A stretch of DNA of 64,000 nucleotides from Citrus sinensis. Taxonomy: Eukaryota; Streptophyta; Magnoliopsida; Sapindales; Rutaceae. The stretch spans positions 434,001-498,000 of the forward strand of contig NC_068556.1 of assembly GCF_022201045.2 (NCBI RefSeq). The letters are read 5' to 3'. Positions 46,892-59,570 of the stretch are shown here, in pieces (the first letter of the stretch is position 1; each line of letters starts with the position of its first letter). The notes below the pieces were generated by a model. The model had not been told where the DNA came from. It searched no databases and saw nothing but the letters and a program-made list of their open reading frames with translations. The translations under genes were made by a program, and so were the position numbers.

Positions 46892-49392
46892 CAATAAAAA
46901 TTATGATAAGAATTTATGAGACTAAATAAACACTTATAGTCATTAAATAAGTCATATAAAAAAAGCACTAAACATAAATGATAATGCAAATAGCATAATC
47001 CGAGAAAAAATCTTGCAATAATATAATTAATCTATGAATAGATGAGGCAACCCATGATTTTTTTTTTATTTTTTTGGATCGAAGCCAATCTATGGGTTGA
47101 CTGGTCTACATTTGACTCACAATTGGCTAATATCGAGCTTTGTGATAAGTATTTATAAAACAAATAAAATACGTGTTAATTAGTGGGTCACAGCCTATCA
47201 AAATGTACGGACCGAATATTCTGAGTGGGTGATCCAGTTGTTAATATTCTGTAATTAAATTCCCGAAGCTTAATTAATTTAATATTTTCCATAAGAGCAT
47301 TGAACAAGGCCACAAAAGCCAGTGGGTAATGGGAGTTTAATTTCTTTTAATTAATTTGTAAACTTTACATAATTGGCAGACAGATATTCTAATCCCATAT
47401 TAGTAAACAATTATTAAAAATTTTTTTTAAAAAAAATGTGAGATTAAGGGAAATGGGGTCGATGGGGGAAGCGACCAATGGCTGCATTATTACTCTAATT
47501 AACACGTTACCTAACCCATCTTATCTCTTTAGATTGTTTAAAATTTATTTTGGTGGTAGCAAATCGATCCATTATTCTCTATTAAGTGACTGGGAGCTGT
47601 TGATATCCTCCAGCATCTTCATATGGGACCGGCCAACTAGATGTGTTTCCTTTTCTTTTTCTTTTTTTTTCCTCCTTTTTCTTGGTTTAATATTTTAACT
47701 AACAGATTTTATGATTAAGCAAAATGGATTGATTGATCGATATAATAATTTGTATTGTTTTCTTTCTGATAAGTTGTTGATAACAAAAAAGCATGCCGTA
47801 CTATAGTGTATTATAATAATGATAATATTATTTTTACAAAATTAAATTTGTCTCTTAACTGATGTGATATTATATGATATTGTATTATGTAAAGACGTCC
47901 AATTTCAAATGATTATTTATTAGTAATACAAATTTTTTTGGTCTAAACTTTATAAATAAAAATCAATTTAAAAATATTACACCGTGTCAAATAAAATGGT
48001 GATGAGGTACCTATTTAATGAAATCATCTCATGAATTTTAATATGCTCATAAGTAATGAAATATACGTTTGATAATATTTTATTTATTTATGTTTTTTGA
48101 ATATTGAAAATATTTTATTGCTTGCTTGCGCATATAATTACATTATATGTCGTCCCAATTAAAAATTTTGTATTTTTCCAAAATGCATCAACAATGACTT
48201 TCTTTTTATCAATATTCTCAAGACTTTTTTTTTAAAAAAAAAAAAAAGTTTGAAAGCCTTCTTATTAATCAATAGGATTCAACGACACGTCTTGGAATTG
48301 ATTAGTCAAAATTCTCCAAAAATTCCATCAAAAAAATTGACGTCGAGTTGTCACCGCATTGAAACCTAACTCAGCTAGTAGGAACGTGAGAAGCTGATCA
48401 CCACCGCAAATGTTTACTTTTGTGAAAACATCTTTTCTTTGCCGTCGTTAAGGAAGACAAAACCATGCTTTGTCACGTTAACATGCAGCAATTCATTTCA
48501 TGCTCAAATTCCAATTAGTCAAATTGCTCAACTGGAGTGGACCTTTTATAATTCCTGATTAAAACGATACCAATTATAAAGCTTGAGGGTGGCAGAAATT
48601 CACACGAATTAAGGATACATACAAGTGGCTTTTAATTAACAATAACAAGCTGAGCTTCTCATGGGATCTGTCTATTTTTATGTATTTAAAAATCAATTCT
48701 CTGCTTTCTTCAATTTTATTTTTCAAGCCGAACTCAAGAAATAATAACAATCTTGGACGCTTACAAGTACTAGAGGTGATAGAACCTCAGAAGTCAGAGA
48801 CCCATTTAATTCGAGTAGAAATGGATAGGGATTGAGCATTTCAATTGACTAGATTTTTTTACCTTCTGGGACGGGCTCGAAAAAGACAATCCTAAGAGTT
48901 GAAATTGTAAACGAAAAAGAATACATCTTTTACTTAAACTGGGCAGTTCTTATCACAATCGTTTCAGTTGTTTGTTCGGCTGTTTTTAATCGAACACGGA
49001 ACCAAATTTGTGATGCATGATTATTACACATGGACATACGTAATCAGAAACTTTGGGCAGTGCAACACGTTCACTGTCATCATTTTGAATCTTCCCCATC
49101 CTCAGTTTTATTCTTTTACAGCTAATTTTCTTTCTATTTTAAGCTTTGTTTTTACCCATTTTTCAGATTTGCACTTCTTATTAGAATTTGACCCATCTTC
49201 GGTGGGCCAGTATAGTGCTTAGATTCAACAGACAAATTGTCAGTTGAACGGCTGAGATTTTCCTGGGCGGGGGTTCTCATTTCTCAACCTTTGAAAGGAA
49301 TTGTCGAGTTGCTAATGGGGACAAGATGCGTGATCCCTTACTAGTACATTAGCGTTTGGTAAGCAAAAGCAAGCACTGATGGTGGATATACC
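46892..49392. other. AT-rich intergenic DNA
   Basis: I see no gene, RNA gene or element with paired ends here. Short frames at 47438-47698 and 48968-49222 (+) have no recognisable domain. Homopolymer runs occur near 47410-47434 and 48225-48246. Confidence 0.4.
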
Positions 49393-50090
49393 TAGAGCAG
49401 GTAAAACGGGTCATCGGGTCGTGTTTGTATCGTGTCAGTTTTATGTCGTGTTAAATTTAGTTCAACCCAAACCCGACCCATTTAATAATCGTGTCAAAAT
49501 ATTAAGACTCAAACCCGACACGAAAAAATAATCAGATTACCTAATAACCCGCTTAATATCTATATATTTAACAAAAGTTACATCAAATATTTACACATTG
49601 TCATATATACGTATGTATATACATACATACATAATTTATCGATATTATAAAATATACATATCTACCAAAATATTACACATTTACACTATTGAGGTTTTAA
49701 TTATATATATATTAATATTATAAAATATACATATCTACTAATATTTTATACATTTACACTATTGAAACTCTAAATGTGTTTAAAATTTTATAAATAAAAT
49801 ATTGTAGTTATATTCATCTTTTTAAAGAATATAAATAAAAGAGAAAATCATCTATAATATTTGAGTTTTGATGATAAAAACCTGTAAATTATTTTAAAAT
49901 AGAAAATATAATCGGGTCATTGATCGAGTAAATGGATCAAGAATTTTAACCCTAACCCGATACGGAAAAAAATCGTGTCGACCCGGACCCAACCAATTTA
50001 ATAATCGTATTAAATTCAACAACCCATACCCATTTATTTGTGTCGTGTTCGTGTCGGATAATCGGGTCGTGTCAAATTTTACCAGCCCTA
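49393..50090. mobile_element. hAT-type element with CGGGTCG arrays (698 bp)
   Basis: The left end TAGAGCAGGTAAAACGGGTC matches the reverse complement of the right end, TAGGGCTGGTAAAATTTGAC. The 8-bp flanks are GATATACC at 49385-49392 and GATATATC at 50091-50098, with one mismatch. The subterminal zones repeat CGGGTCGTG/CGACACG words, and the AT-rich core contains an internal near-duplication (ATACATATCTACCAAAATATT and ATACATATCTACTAATATTT). A decayed copy lies at 11353-11905. Confidence 0.9.
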
Positions 50091-50098
50091 GATATATC

Positions 50099-51596
50099 AA
50101 AGGCGAGGGCTTTTATCTAGATGGCACGCAGGCTACCTTTGAATGAATAGACCGTCTTTACTGGGGGTGCTTTTTTTAAGTATGCTTATTCGAGGGCTTT
50201 GATCCAAAAGCACTTCCTGTGCCGGTAGGAGCGAGAAATCAAAACCCACAAGCCCATGCTTGCACTCAAATGCACGCACCAATTTTCCTACTAATCTTGA
50301 GGAATTTTGACCAGAATGTGATATATAGCAATCAACTCCTGCCGCTTTATTTTATTTTTTATAAGAAGAAAAAGAAAAGCAAACACCACACAAAGCAACT
50401 AAAGCTAAAAAGAGGAAAGTAATTCTAAGCTTATTGCTATTCGTTTGTCATACTTTTCCCCCGAAAGAAAAAAGATAGGCATTTTTGGTTTTTCACGGCT
50501 GCTTGGGAAAAACTGAAGTGAATTCAATTTGCTGTGTCCGTCTGTTACAAGTAAAAGACGAGGCATTTCGGTCTTTTCGTATTTTCGAACATTTTGGGGA
50601 TCTACACTTCAATACTTCATGCAGGCAGTAGCGTTTTATCAATACTGCTTACATATTTTTCTGCTTTTCTCAATTACTTCATGACCAAATTTTCTGCAAC
50701 CTTAAAGAAAATAAAGAGTTGGAAGTGAAAAGAAAGAAAAGAAGAGATCATCCCAAGGCTTAAAAACCATAAATAAACATGATAGAAGCAAGAAAAACAT
50801 CAATAGCCAGCGAAGTCTCAGTAATATGCTCCTACCGAAGGAAAATTATACAAAAGCAAATGAGAAAATAATGAGGTTTAAAGTCAATATAATAGCGGAA
50901 GCATGAATGATCTATTGCAATAATCAGCAGATAAACAATTGTCTTACAATAAAAGAAAAAAGACTACAGAAATAAGCAAACATATTATTGTCATTACTGT
51001 TTCATTATTTTCATGGCTGGGCTTCATTACTAAGCTCAGAGCAACTGCCGTCCAGTACAACAATGAACCAAGCAAATCCTCAAGGCCTCAAGCCTTTATG
51101 ACTGACTTTGGAAAATTGATGAGTACTTAAATTCAGTTACTGCTAGACCTGTAGATGCACTTTTAGTGTTTAAATCAAAGAATTGTACACAGAATCTAGC
51201 AACTTACAAGGTGTTTAATTCAAACTAGCCAGTAATTGAATAAATAATGAAATAAAAATGGAATAGCTATCGCTGAAAGTATTATCTACGAACCCATACA
51301 AGAGGATCATATACTCGTACATTGGTTATTACCTACATCTGGCAGTTTTTTAATCCCATGATATGCAGAATCACCCAGGCTGTGAAGAGTACAGTCGATC
51401 CCGTTACACATGAGCAACTTACAAAATTTCACCACATGGAGAACAATGGGCAATTGGTTGGCCAACTTTGGAGGAACTTCCTTCTTGGAATGCATGAAAT
51501 TCATTATTTCCAGGCCCCTCAAGTCATATATATGTACATGATAAAACTATACCCATATTTGAGGACTAGGTGCAATAGAAAAACAAATACTGGGAA
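50099..51596. other. 3' flank of the EXO70G-type gene
   Basis: No gene is supported. The part next to 51597 should contain the 3' untranslated region of the minus-strand EXO70G-type gene. The rest is unremarkable AT-rich sequence. Confidence 0.4.
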
Positions 51597-53660
51597 TCAC
51601 ACAACGGCGGAAGCAGTACGGCGAAGATCTGCCATTCCATTGTCAAACTTTCCCGCAGGTGACCTGCCTTTGAAACTGCCATATCTCCCAGGTTTCGGCT
51701 GAAAAAGAGAGCCAAGCATTTTCTCCAAAGTCTCCACTGTATACTTCGCGTACTTGCCAGAGCTTGCTTCTTGCTCCACCAAGGCCCCGTAATTCTGCAT
51801 ATAGCTGCGGTAAATAGGTGCAATAGCCTGTGTAATAAGTTGAGACGTTTTCTCCCTCAGATCTTTGTCTAAGATAACCCAATTTGACTGTTTCTTATAC
51901 ACGTCATCCAAAGCATCATTGAATGCTTTAAGCCTTTTCTTGACAAGATCACGAGCAGAGGCACGCCCTCCTGAGAACATAATTAGACCTTCTCGGCTTA
52001 AATGACTCGGAATCTTTCCCCAGCTGTCTCTAAAGAATATAGTAGAATAATAGTCCTTGTATTGTTCATGTTCTCTTAACCAAGAATCCCCCAAGAGATC
52101 ACCAAGCTTTGTGCCCTTCAAACTCTTGTACAGATGGCAGTGGTTGTTCATTGCAAAAAAATGGGATAAAGTGGTGTCATCATAAGCTTTCAACCACGTC
52201 TCCAGATTCTGCTCAATGGCTTTGACGATTTTCAAAACCTCATTAACGAGGAGCTTCTCTTGAAACTTCTCGTGCTTCCAACTTCGGTGGATGACCAAAA
52301 CCTGGGTCAAAACTGGCTTATAATCATCTCCGAGAAGCTTATTACAGTACTCAGTGATAAAGCTCACCAATCGGGGAACACTCCCATCCGGAGGTGGTGG
52401 GATCTGCCTCTGTAACTCCACCTGAATGAGAAGTTCCCCGAAAATCTCAGCTGCACCATTAATCACCCTATTGATGAGATCCCTAGTCAGGTTTTGAATT
52501 TCAACACATGCTGCCCCACCAAAAAGCCGGTTAAAATCAGTTCTTAACTTGTTAAGAGATGCAAATATATCTAATAGCTTAAGAAGCTTTATCGGGTCTT
52601 TCTTACTCTCCGTAACAGTCTTACCAAACTGAAGGAATGCAAGCATCCCTGCCTGTGCAGCTATCTTAGCAAAGCATCCCATCCAAATATCTTTCCCCAT
52701 CCTCTCAAACACATCATTACAAAGATTATACTCAGCCTCAAATAAATGCTTCACAGCAAACTCCAAATGCCTTCCCCACTGCGCTATATACCCCTCTATA
52801 CTCTGCACATCATTAAATTCTGCAATAGATATCTCAAGATAATCCAAATCAAGCGCCTGCAAACTTGCTCTGACATTTGAGCTACGGACTTCAACATAAA
52901 CAGAAATACATTTGTCAAACCTATTATTTGCAATCAATCTCCCAAGAATTGCTTGCAACTTATGAATGACGGACACAGGTAAAGGTGAAGGTGCAATACA
53001 CGCTTGTTGGCCCAACGTTGATGGTGATGACATCGGAAGAGGAACACTATTTTCTGTCAACAGTTTACGAAAATCACTCTCCAATTTATCTAATGCAGCA
53101 TCCAAAAGCCCACCATCAAGACGTATTTCCACCTCGCCATTCTCCAATTCCCTAAGACCCTTCAATGACTTCTTTAAATTCAACAAATACTTCTCATCGG
53201 CCATGCGATTATCCTCCAAATACTCGACAATATCCTCCAACCACTGTATGGCCAACCCACAATTATCCCCCAAAAACCTCAACGCCTCCTCCAGCCGTTT
53301 CAACACCGACAAGTACCCAGGCAAATCATTCCTAGGATCCGATAACAAGGATTTCTCCAACCCGTGAACCGCATCAAACACCTTAAGCACCGCAGCAGCA
53401 GGACCCACAGCACGATTAATGTGGCCCCCGACGGCAACGAGGGCATCCTTGTCAGCACGAATAGGCCTGACAGCAGCCTCTAATGAGGGCAATCTTTGGT
53501 TAATGTCATCCAGTCGAGGACCCGCTCTTTCAAGAGCTAACGCCAGAGATTTCGATTTCTCTAAGCTAACCTTCAATGCCTTTCTCGCAGATATCAAATT
53601 CTCAATCCCATGATTCTTATTATTACCACCCTTCACGGAATCACTAACAGACTCGGCCAT
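51597..53660 (-). CDS. EXO70G1: Exocyst subunit, EXO70G-type
   Basis: A single exon encodes 687 residues from the ATG at 53660 (MAESVSDSVKGG). The exocyst tethers secretory vesicles to the plasma membrane before SNARE fusion, and EXO70 paralogues set membrane specificity. The N-terminal coiled region (ARKALKVSLEKSKSLALALE, RLPSLEAAVRPIRADKDALV, LKVFDAVHGLEKSLLSDPRN) is followed from about residue 270 by the EXO70 C-terminal helical domain, with FNDVQSIEGYIAQWGRHLEF, HFFAMNNHCHLYKSLKGTKL, GDSWLREHEQYKDYY and SSGKYAKYTVETLEKMLGSL. EXO70A genes have many introns, whereas most other classes, including G, have none, as seen here. The class call rests on the N-terminus and on its place beside a WRKY11-like gene, as EXO70G1 (At4g31540) sits beside WRKY11 in Arabidopsis. 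A telo-box-like TTAGGGTTTC lies just before the ATG. Confidence 0.88.
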   Translation of the reverse strand: MAESVSDSVKGGNNKNHGIENLISARKALKVSLEKSKSLALALERAGPRLDDINQRLPSLEAAVRPIRADKDALVAVGGHINRAVGPAAAVLKVFDAVHGLEKSLLSDPRNDLPGYLSVLKRLEEALRFLGDNCGLAIQWLEDIVEYLEDNRMADEKYLLNLKKSLKGLRELENGEVEIRLDGGLLDAALDKLESDFRKLLTENSVPLPMSSPSTLGQQACIAPSPLPVSVIHKLQAILGRLIANNRFDKCISVYVEVRSSNVRASLQALDLDYLEISIAEFNDVQSIEGYIAQWGRHLEFAVKHLFEAEYNLCNDVFERMGKDIWMGCFAKIAAQAGMLAFLQFGKTVTESKKDPIKLLKLLDIFASLNKLRTDFNRLFGGAACVEIQNLTRDLINRVINGAAEIFGELLIQVELQRQIPPPPDGSVPRLVSFITEYCNKLLGDDYKPVLTQVLVIHRSWKHEKFQEKLLVNEVLKIVKAIEQNLETWLKAYDDTTLSHFFAMNNHCHLYKSLKGTKLGDLLGDSWLREHEQYKDYYSTIFFRDSWGKIPSHLSREGLIMFSGGRASARDLVKKRLKAFNDALDDVYKKQSNWVILDKDLREKTSQLITQAIAPIYRSYMQNYGALVEQEASSGKYAKYTVETLEKMLGSLFQPKPGRYGSFKGRSPAGKFDNGMADLRRTASAVV

Positions 53661-54229
53661 TTTGATCTTAGAAACCCTAATAGTGGAAACAGAAAAAAAA
53701 TTGATCTAATAGATTTTCTCTTCGGAAGCTAACCGGGGCTCGTGTACGAAGAAATCATCTTCATGGGTCGTGATCGTCAAGTGTTTGGTTTGACCAAGCC
53801 GTGGACTAAATCAAAACCAAACAAAAAGACTTTTATTTTAACCAGAAAAATAAAATCAACAACTACAACCGCCGAAAAGAAAAGAAGAAAAAACAACAGG
53901 GTGAAATGATTTGTTTGAAAGAAAAAAGGAGAACGAGAGTGACTCACTTGGTGGGCTGTGTAGACCCGGCGAGTTGATTTGAGTTGAAAAATGGAATATT
54001 GAAATTTGAATAGGTATGGGGATTGTGATTTAGAATCAGAGAGAAAGAAAAAGAGGAGAAAAGGAGGTGGGAAAAACAGAGAAACCCTAGATACAGATCA
54101 GAAGAGAGTGGAGGAGTGATAACTGATAAAAGATAAAACTTTTCACAGTCCTTTTTTGCAAATCTCCGACGAATCCAGCCAAAGTGTATGACAGTGGAGC
54201 GTTTGCTTAAGTTAGCTGCCTAGCAGCTG

Positions 54230-54230
<1 letters not shown>

Positions 54231-54256
<26 letters not shown>
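54231..54256. repeat. (CT)13 microsatellite upstream of the EXO70G-type gene
   Basis: An uninterrupted CT run of 26 bp lies about 570 bp upstream of the EXO70G-type ATG and reads as (GA)n on the gene strand. Such tracts are common in plant leaders and promoters. A (TTA)/(TAC) run follows at about 54285-54320. Confidence 0.85.
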
Positions 54257-54263
<7 letters not shown>

Positions 54264-56242
54264 ATCTTTTCCTTTTATTTTTTAATTATTATTATTATTA
54301 CTATTATTACTACTACTACTAGTAACATTTGACTTATTTAAAATAATTCTTAAGTTAATGTAAATTATATTATTATAGTCATCTAAGATCTAGTTAGGAG
54401 GATACTCTTGGGTGCACTGTCTTTCATTTTTTTTTATTACATAAGATTATTACTCAGATTACAACTTATATTATATGAGAGTATAACTGATATTTATAAA
54501 TCAGACTAATACTCAATATTTAATTGAGGAAAGAAATACCTCCATAATACTTTTGTGGGGATTCGAAATGCTGCCCTCCAAGTTGGAGAGCAGCACTGTC
54601 TTTCATTTTGAAGTACCAATCAAAATTTAATAATTTTATGATGCTCGAATCTTGTATACGGTACCCTAATCATGCCTCAAATTAAATGAATAACAGTCTC
54701 TGAATAAGAATAAGTTTTAGGCACTTAACACACACCACCAAAATAGAGTTTATATTATTAAATATTATCTAAATTGTCACATTTGAGTCCCAACGTGGCA
54801 TATAATGTTTTGATTACTTATGAGGTGCAAATGCTACATCCATGCCAAAGATTATTCAATATTCTTCAATTTGCGATTGTTTATAATGCAAGAAAAACAA
54901 CGTGGGGTAGTTGGGAACTGAGAATTAACAGACTAATTAATCCATTTTGTTATTTGTTAATTTGAGATTGATCACATAATTAATGTGATACAAAGTACAC
55001 CTTTACCTTACTTGTTATTAACGTCGTCGGTAGATATTTCATAGATTTTCAGAGTTCACACCCACCTAATTAGGTGACAAAAAAAACAAAAAACAAAAAC
55101 AAAACACAAACAAGAGTAATTAAATATGAAAATAAAACAAGAGCATAAGAGTTTGGGCCTTTTGTTTTCTTGTGCCGGAACAAGAATCCAATGGTGAAGA
55201 ATAGAATTGAGATCATGACTCGATCACATTACACTCATAGCCTTGATTGGATTGGATCCTCTTTTTGGAGAAACTGCGATGCCACCTGCATCTAGTTATA
55301 CAACAAATGGTTGTACGATTTGATCTTTGATGAGTGTATTTGTAACCTTTAGGTAGATTCGAAACAAATTATTGTGTTTTAATGAACACTTTTTCAAGAA
55401 ACAGTGAAAATTAACATGCCATTATAACTGCATCACTCATAGTCACAGCTACCTTTATTCAAAGAAGATTTGCTATCGGGCTACTCTAAATAATAAGCCT
55501 TTTTGACTGTTGAATTTCGTAATCCAACGCAATTATACTCAGTTTTTTCTCCATTTTTTTTTTTGTAAACAATACACCAATAACATATAGAAGAGTTTTA
55601 AGAGGTCTCTAAAAAGATTTATAATGTAAAATATCAGTAAATTTAAGTATATAAATGTAAAATAAAAGATCAAAATATACCAAAAATGTTGTTTTTATTT
55701 TATTTTTAAATAATATTATTGAGTAATCTTTTCCATGAACAAATGACAATGTTATTCACGTTATAATCAGAATACTAATATATGACCATGTCTGGTCTCA
55801 TTATTTGACAACTTCAATATTATTATTAGGCGGTTCAAAGTTGATTGGACAGGTATTTGGTTTTTATATAGTGGTGGCAATGTTGCTCACTGAATCGATT
55901 ATATTTTATAAACGTGTGAGATTTAAAGCTAATTTGGGATTGTGATGTCTATGAAATAAGTTGATTTTGCTATGCATCTAAAATTAATTGTTGATTAAGA
56001 AAATAGTTTGGTGTCAGTAAATTGTGTTGTTGCAGTTACTATAAATTTAAAAGGTAGAATACGTGTATTTGATAATTTTAGTCGAAGTTTAAATTACTTT
56101 TTATCTATATATTAGGATTTATGAAAAAAAATAATTATTTGTTTGTTAATGTATAAGATTATAATAAAAAATTAAAATATATGATAGACTACTTAATAAG
56201 TTATTTATAAAAAAAACAATTATCTACCTACTTTAAAAATTA
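54257..56242. other. AT-rich intergenic DNA
   Basis: No gene or bounded repeat is supported between the EXO70G-type promoter and the 56.2-kb fold-back element. Confidence 0.4.
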
Positions 56243-56851
56243 GGGTAATTTTTAAAAACCTCCCCTGAAGTTTGGACTTGTTGCAAGTAGATGGCGAGAA
56301 TTGATTTATTTGTAAAAAACCCCCTACCGTCAGTTAATTTTAACATTGACCGTTAGTTGACATTGCAAAGATAATATTACCCTTAATAATAGTTTGTAAA
56401 CAAAAATAACTAAAAAAAACCAAAATTGTTGGCACAAAAAGCACAAACCCTATTTTTTGACAATTTTATCCTTGTCAATTCCAAAGATTTACAATATCAT
56501 AGGTAAAGATTATGACTATTTCATTTTTAAGTTTTTTATTTTATCTTTCTTGTAAGAACTTTAAGGAAATATCAAAAATTTAAAGAGAATTTTTCAAGTT
56601 TTTAATTTTATATTTTTTATGAGAACTTTAAGAAAATATCAATAATTTAAAGAGGGTAAAATAGCCAATAATTTTTTTTTTTTAGTTATTTCGTTTACAA
56701 ACTATTGTTAAGGGTAATATTGTCTTTGCACGGTCAACTAACGGTCAATGTTAAAATTAACTGACAGTAAGGGGTTTTTTACAAATAAACCAATTCTCGC
56801 CATCTACTTGTAACAAGCCCAAACCTCAGGGGAGGTTTTTAAAAATTATCC
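56243..56851. mobile_element. Mutator-like MITE with 159-bp terminal inverted repeats (609 bp)
   Basis: Arms 56243-56401 and 56693-56851 are long inverted copies with few mismatches (GGGTAATTTTTAAAAACCTC at the left; GGATAATTTTTAAAAACCTC as the inverse of the right). Perfect 10-bp target duplications TTAAAAATTA lie at 56233-56242 and 56852-56861. Long terminal repeats with 9-10 bp duplications indicate a Mutator-like element. The centre holds a direct repeat, 56529-56587 and 56596-56654 (both contain AGAACTTTAAG). No transposase. Confidence 0.93.
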
Positions 56852-57928
56852 TTAAAAATTACTATCAAATAAAGAAATTTATGAAAAAGCTTTTAGAAAA
56901 TTTGACAAACATTACTACTTTTTATAAAAACTTACAAAATAAGCAACCTAAAACAGTTCAAACTCCAACTCCAAACCGACCATAAAGTTAGGCTTAATAT
57001 TATTTCATCATTTATCACCCTCACTGCCTTCAACCACTGGGAATTCCTACGCTCCATTAAATGTTAGGTTTGACGTCTCGAGTCTTGACCATAAACCACA
57101 GCCTCAGTTTCACAATTTGACTTCGACGTCGCCCATTCGGATACATTAATTAATACAAGCAGATATCAGATTTAATAGTCCATCAAAACTCCCACCAAAT
57201 CCCTCCACGAAATTGAACGTGCGTTTCTACTTATGCTTTCATTGTCACACTAATTGATCAATTTCAATAAAAATTAGCACAAATCAGCAAGAGAAAACTA
57301 TGACAAAATAAAAAAAAAAAATCAACTATCAACAATTAATTTCTAAGTGATTACCAACTATCAACAGGAGAATTCACGAGATTTAATTTTAAAAAGAAAG
57401 ATTTCGAACTAGTTATAAAAAAACCAACCATCAACAGGTCGATATATAGCACAGACACCCAAAACCCATGAGCATTCAGCAATTGATTTTGCATGTAGAC
57501 CGGGATTAAAAGATTCAAAGAGAAATAATTTTTCATTTTTGGTTGAAATTTACGGCTTTTCCAATCAGCAGCCGGTAGGCCATGATATAATGTCGCAAAA
57601 TCATTATTGGGCTTTGGCTACCTAATTGAACCACTTGACTTCCACTCACATTTCAGAGCATATCTCATTCACATTTAAGAATCATGAACTTGCACATAAT
57701 AAAACAATCCCATATCATATAACTACCGAATGACAATTTAATTAATTAATTAATTTTTTTTTAAATTTTACTCCAACAAAATTTACATTAATACCCTCCA
57801 TCCGACCTTCCATCGGCCCCGCAACAACATCGATATTAGAAAATGCTACCGCGTCTTGTCATTATCTTCCCACCCACTTTCCTTTATCAATTCTCTCTCT
57901 CTCTACTTTTTCTTTTTTGTTCATTTTC

Positions 57929-59570
57929 TCACGTTGACTCGAAAACCAAACCCACTCCAGCAGGGGCCGCGTTCTCCTGCATCGCGGCCTGCGAATGCCG
58001 GTGCTCTCCTTCGTACGTCACAATCAGCATCGTTGGATCGTCTGGTGCCCTCTCCACGTGTTTCCTGGCTGGGCACCCTCTCATTGTACTGCACTTGTAA
58101 TAGCCGCTGAATATACATAAACAAAAAAATATTTATCAGTGACCACTGATCTTAAAAATTTGATCGAAATCAACGGCTGGATTATCAGTGGGTCCAGATC
58201 AGTTACCGTGGGTATGGTGAGCCCTTGATCGGCTTTTGACCATACTTCCTCCAAGAATACTCGTCCGGTGGAATATCGGCTATTTTTGAACTAATCGCCG
58301 GCACTCTAATAGTTTTCTTTACTCGGTTTTTCCTGAAATCAATTAAAAAAAAAAATTAGACGTCGACTATTTCTTCCCAATATCTCACTATCGTACGCTG
58401 TTGGTGCAATCTATTATGAGCCTTGTGTGTTCTGTCTACGGTCTACGCTAACTGTGTAAAAGTCAAAATCAACGTAACCAAGTCTAAGCACGCCTCAGAA
58501 AAATGGGAAAATGACAAAACTAACACAAATTTCAATACTTTTTTTATTCGAGTCTTTATTGACATCGTTAGGCGTGCGCTGTCTACTCCTTCGCATCTAT
58601 GCGTTTACCCAACAACTCGTTGACCGGTAACTCGACCGATTTCTCAGATCGAGTCCGATTCCAACCGTCTCAAACTCGACCGAATTTCGTAAATAACAAA
58701 CAAAATGTTTAGACCCGAGTTGACTCGGTAAATCAGCAAATATCATCGATAATTTTTCACACGAGAAAACGCCTAAAAGTTCTCAGTAAAAATTTGAAGC
58801 GTATGTCTGTGCGAAAATGTGCCGAACGTGAAATTTGACAACACGTACCTTCTCTTAGAGCAGTGACACTTGTTGTTGCCAGAGGTGGAGCCGGAGAACT
58901 TGCCGGAAAGATCATCGGAATGATCTTTATGATCTTGACACCTCTTCTTGTAAGGCTGAGCCGCGAGCGGCGGCTTTCCAGCGGAAACAGCAGGAGCTTG
59001 TGGCGCCAGGAAGATCGAAGATCCTCCTTGCTTCCCGTTCGAAACGCTGCCGTCTCCGGTGATAGCAGAGGACATGAAGGACGAGTTCGACGACACACAG
59101 AAGCTGTCTTTGGAAAACTCGAGCTCAGTGCTCTTGACGTTTCCGCTAAACAAACTAGGTTTTGTAAAATCAAGAGTCAGACTGTGCGGCTGTGACTGGA
59201 CGTAACTCGCCGTAGAGGGAGCGACAGCCATCGTAGGAGCAGGCGGAGTAAGAGTTAAGGTCTGTGTGTGCGGAGAGTTGCCTGAGGCGGCGGCGGCTGG
59301 CGCAGATGCAGATGAAGATGAAGGCGAAGAGTGAACCGGCCCGCGCCTGAACCGGGCGTGACCGGTTCGGTTGAGCAGGGAAATGACTTTTTTGAACTTA
59401 GAGACGGTGAGATCGGTGAGGTCCGAGCAGTCAACGTGATTCGAGGATTGGTGATGAGACATGAGGCGGATCAGGTGCTCCATGCTTTTGATCCCTTGCG
59501 TTGCAGCTTCTTGTATCGCCGTCTGATCTTCCATCATCCTTTTTGGAAATCCCATCAGCTCCACCGCCAT
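57929..59570 (-). CDS. WRKY11: WRKY transcription factor, group IId (WRKY11/17-like)
   Basis: Three exons (59570-58849, 58332-58207, 58106-57929) join with GT-AG introns to give 341 residues. Group IId landmarks appear in order: a calmodulin-binding segment ([11 protein letters not shown], residues about 56-66), the HARF motif (71-74), a Ser/Pro-rich middle, the basic cluster [11 protein letters not shown], and [20 protein letters not shown] before the DNA-binding domain. WRKYGQK is at 268-274, with zinc ligands Cys288, Cys294, His318 and His320 (C-x5-C...H-x-H). The second intron interrupts the Arg codon of PYPRG, the R-type position expected for this group. Such factors bind W-boxes (TTGACC/T); Arabidopsis WRKY11 and WRKY17 are negative regulators of basal immunity. 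The WRKY11 rather than WRKY17 label rests on its neighbour, EXO70G1. All ligands and the frame are intact. Confidence 0.93.

Noticed and set aside
52966..53613. Plus-strand frames opposite the EXO70G-type gene
   Set aside because: They are antisense shadows of a strongly conserved coding region and show no domain.
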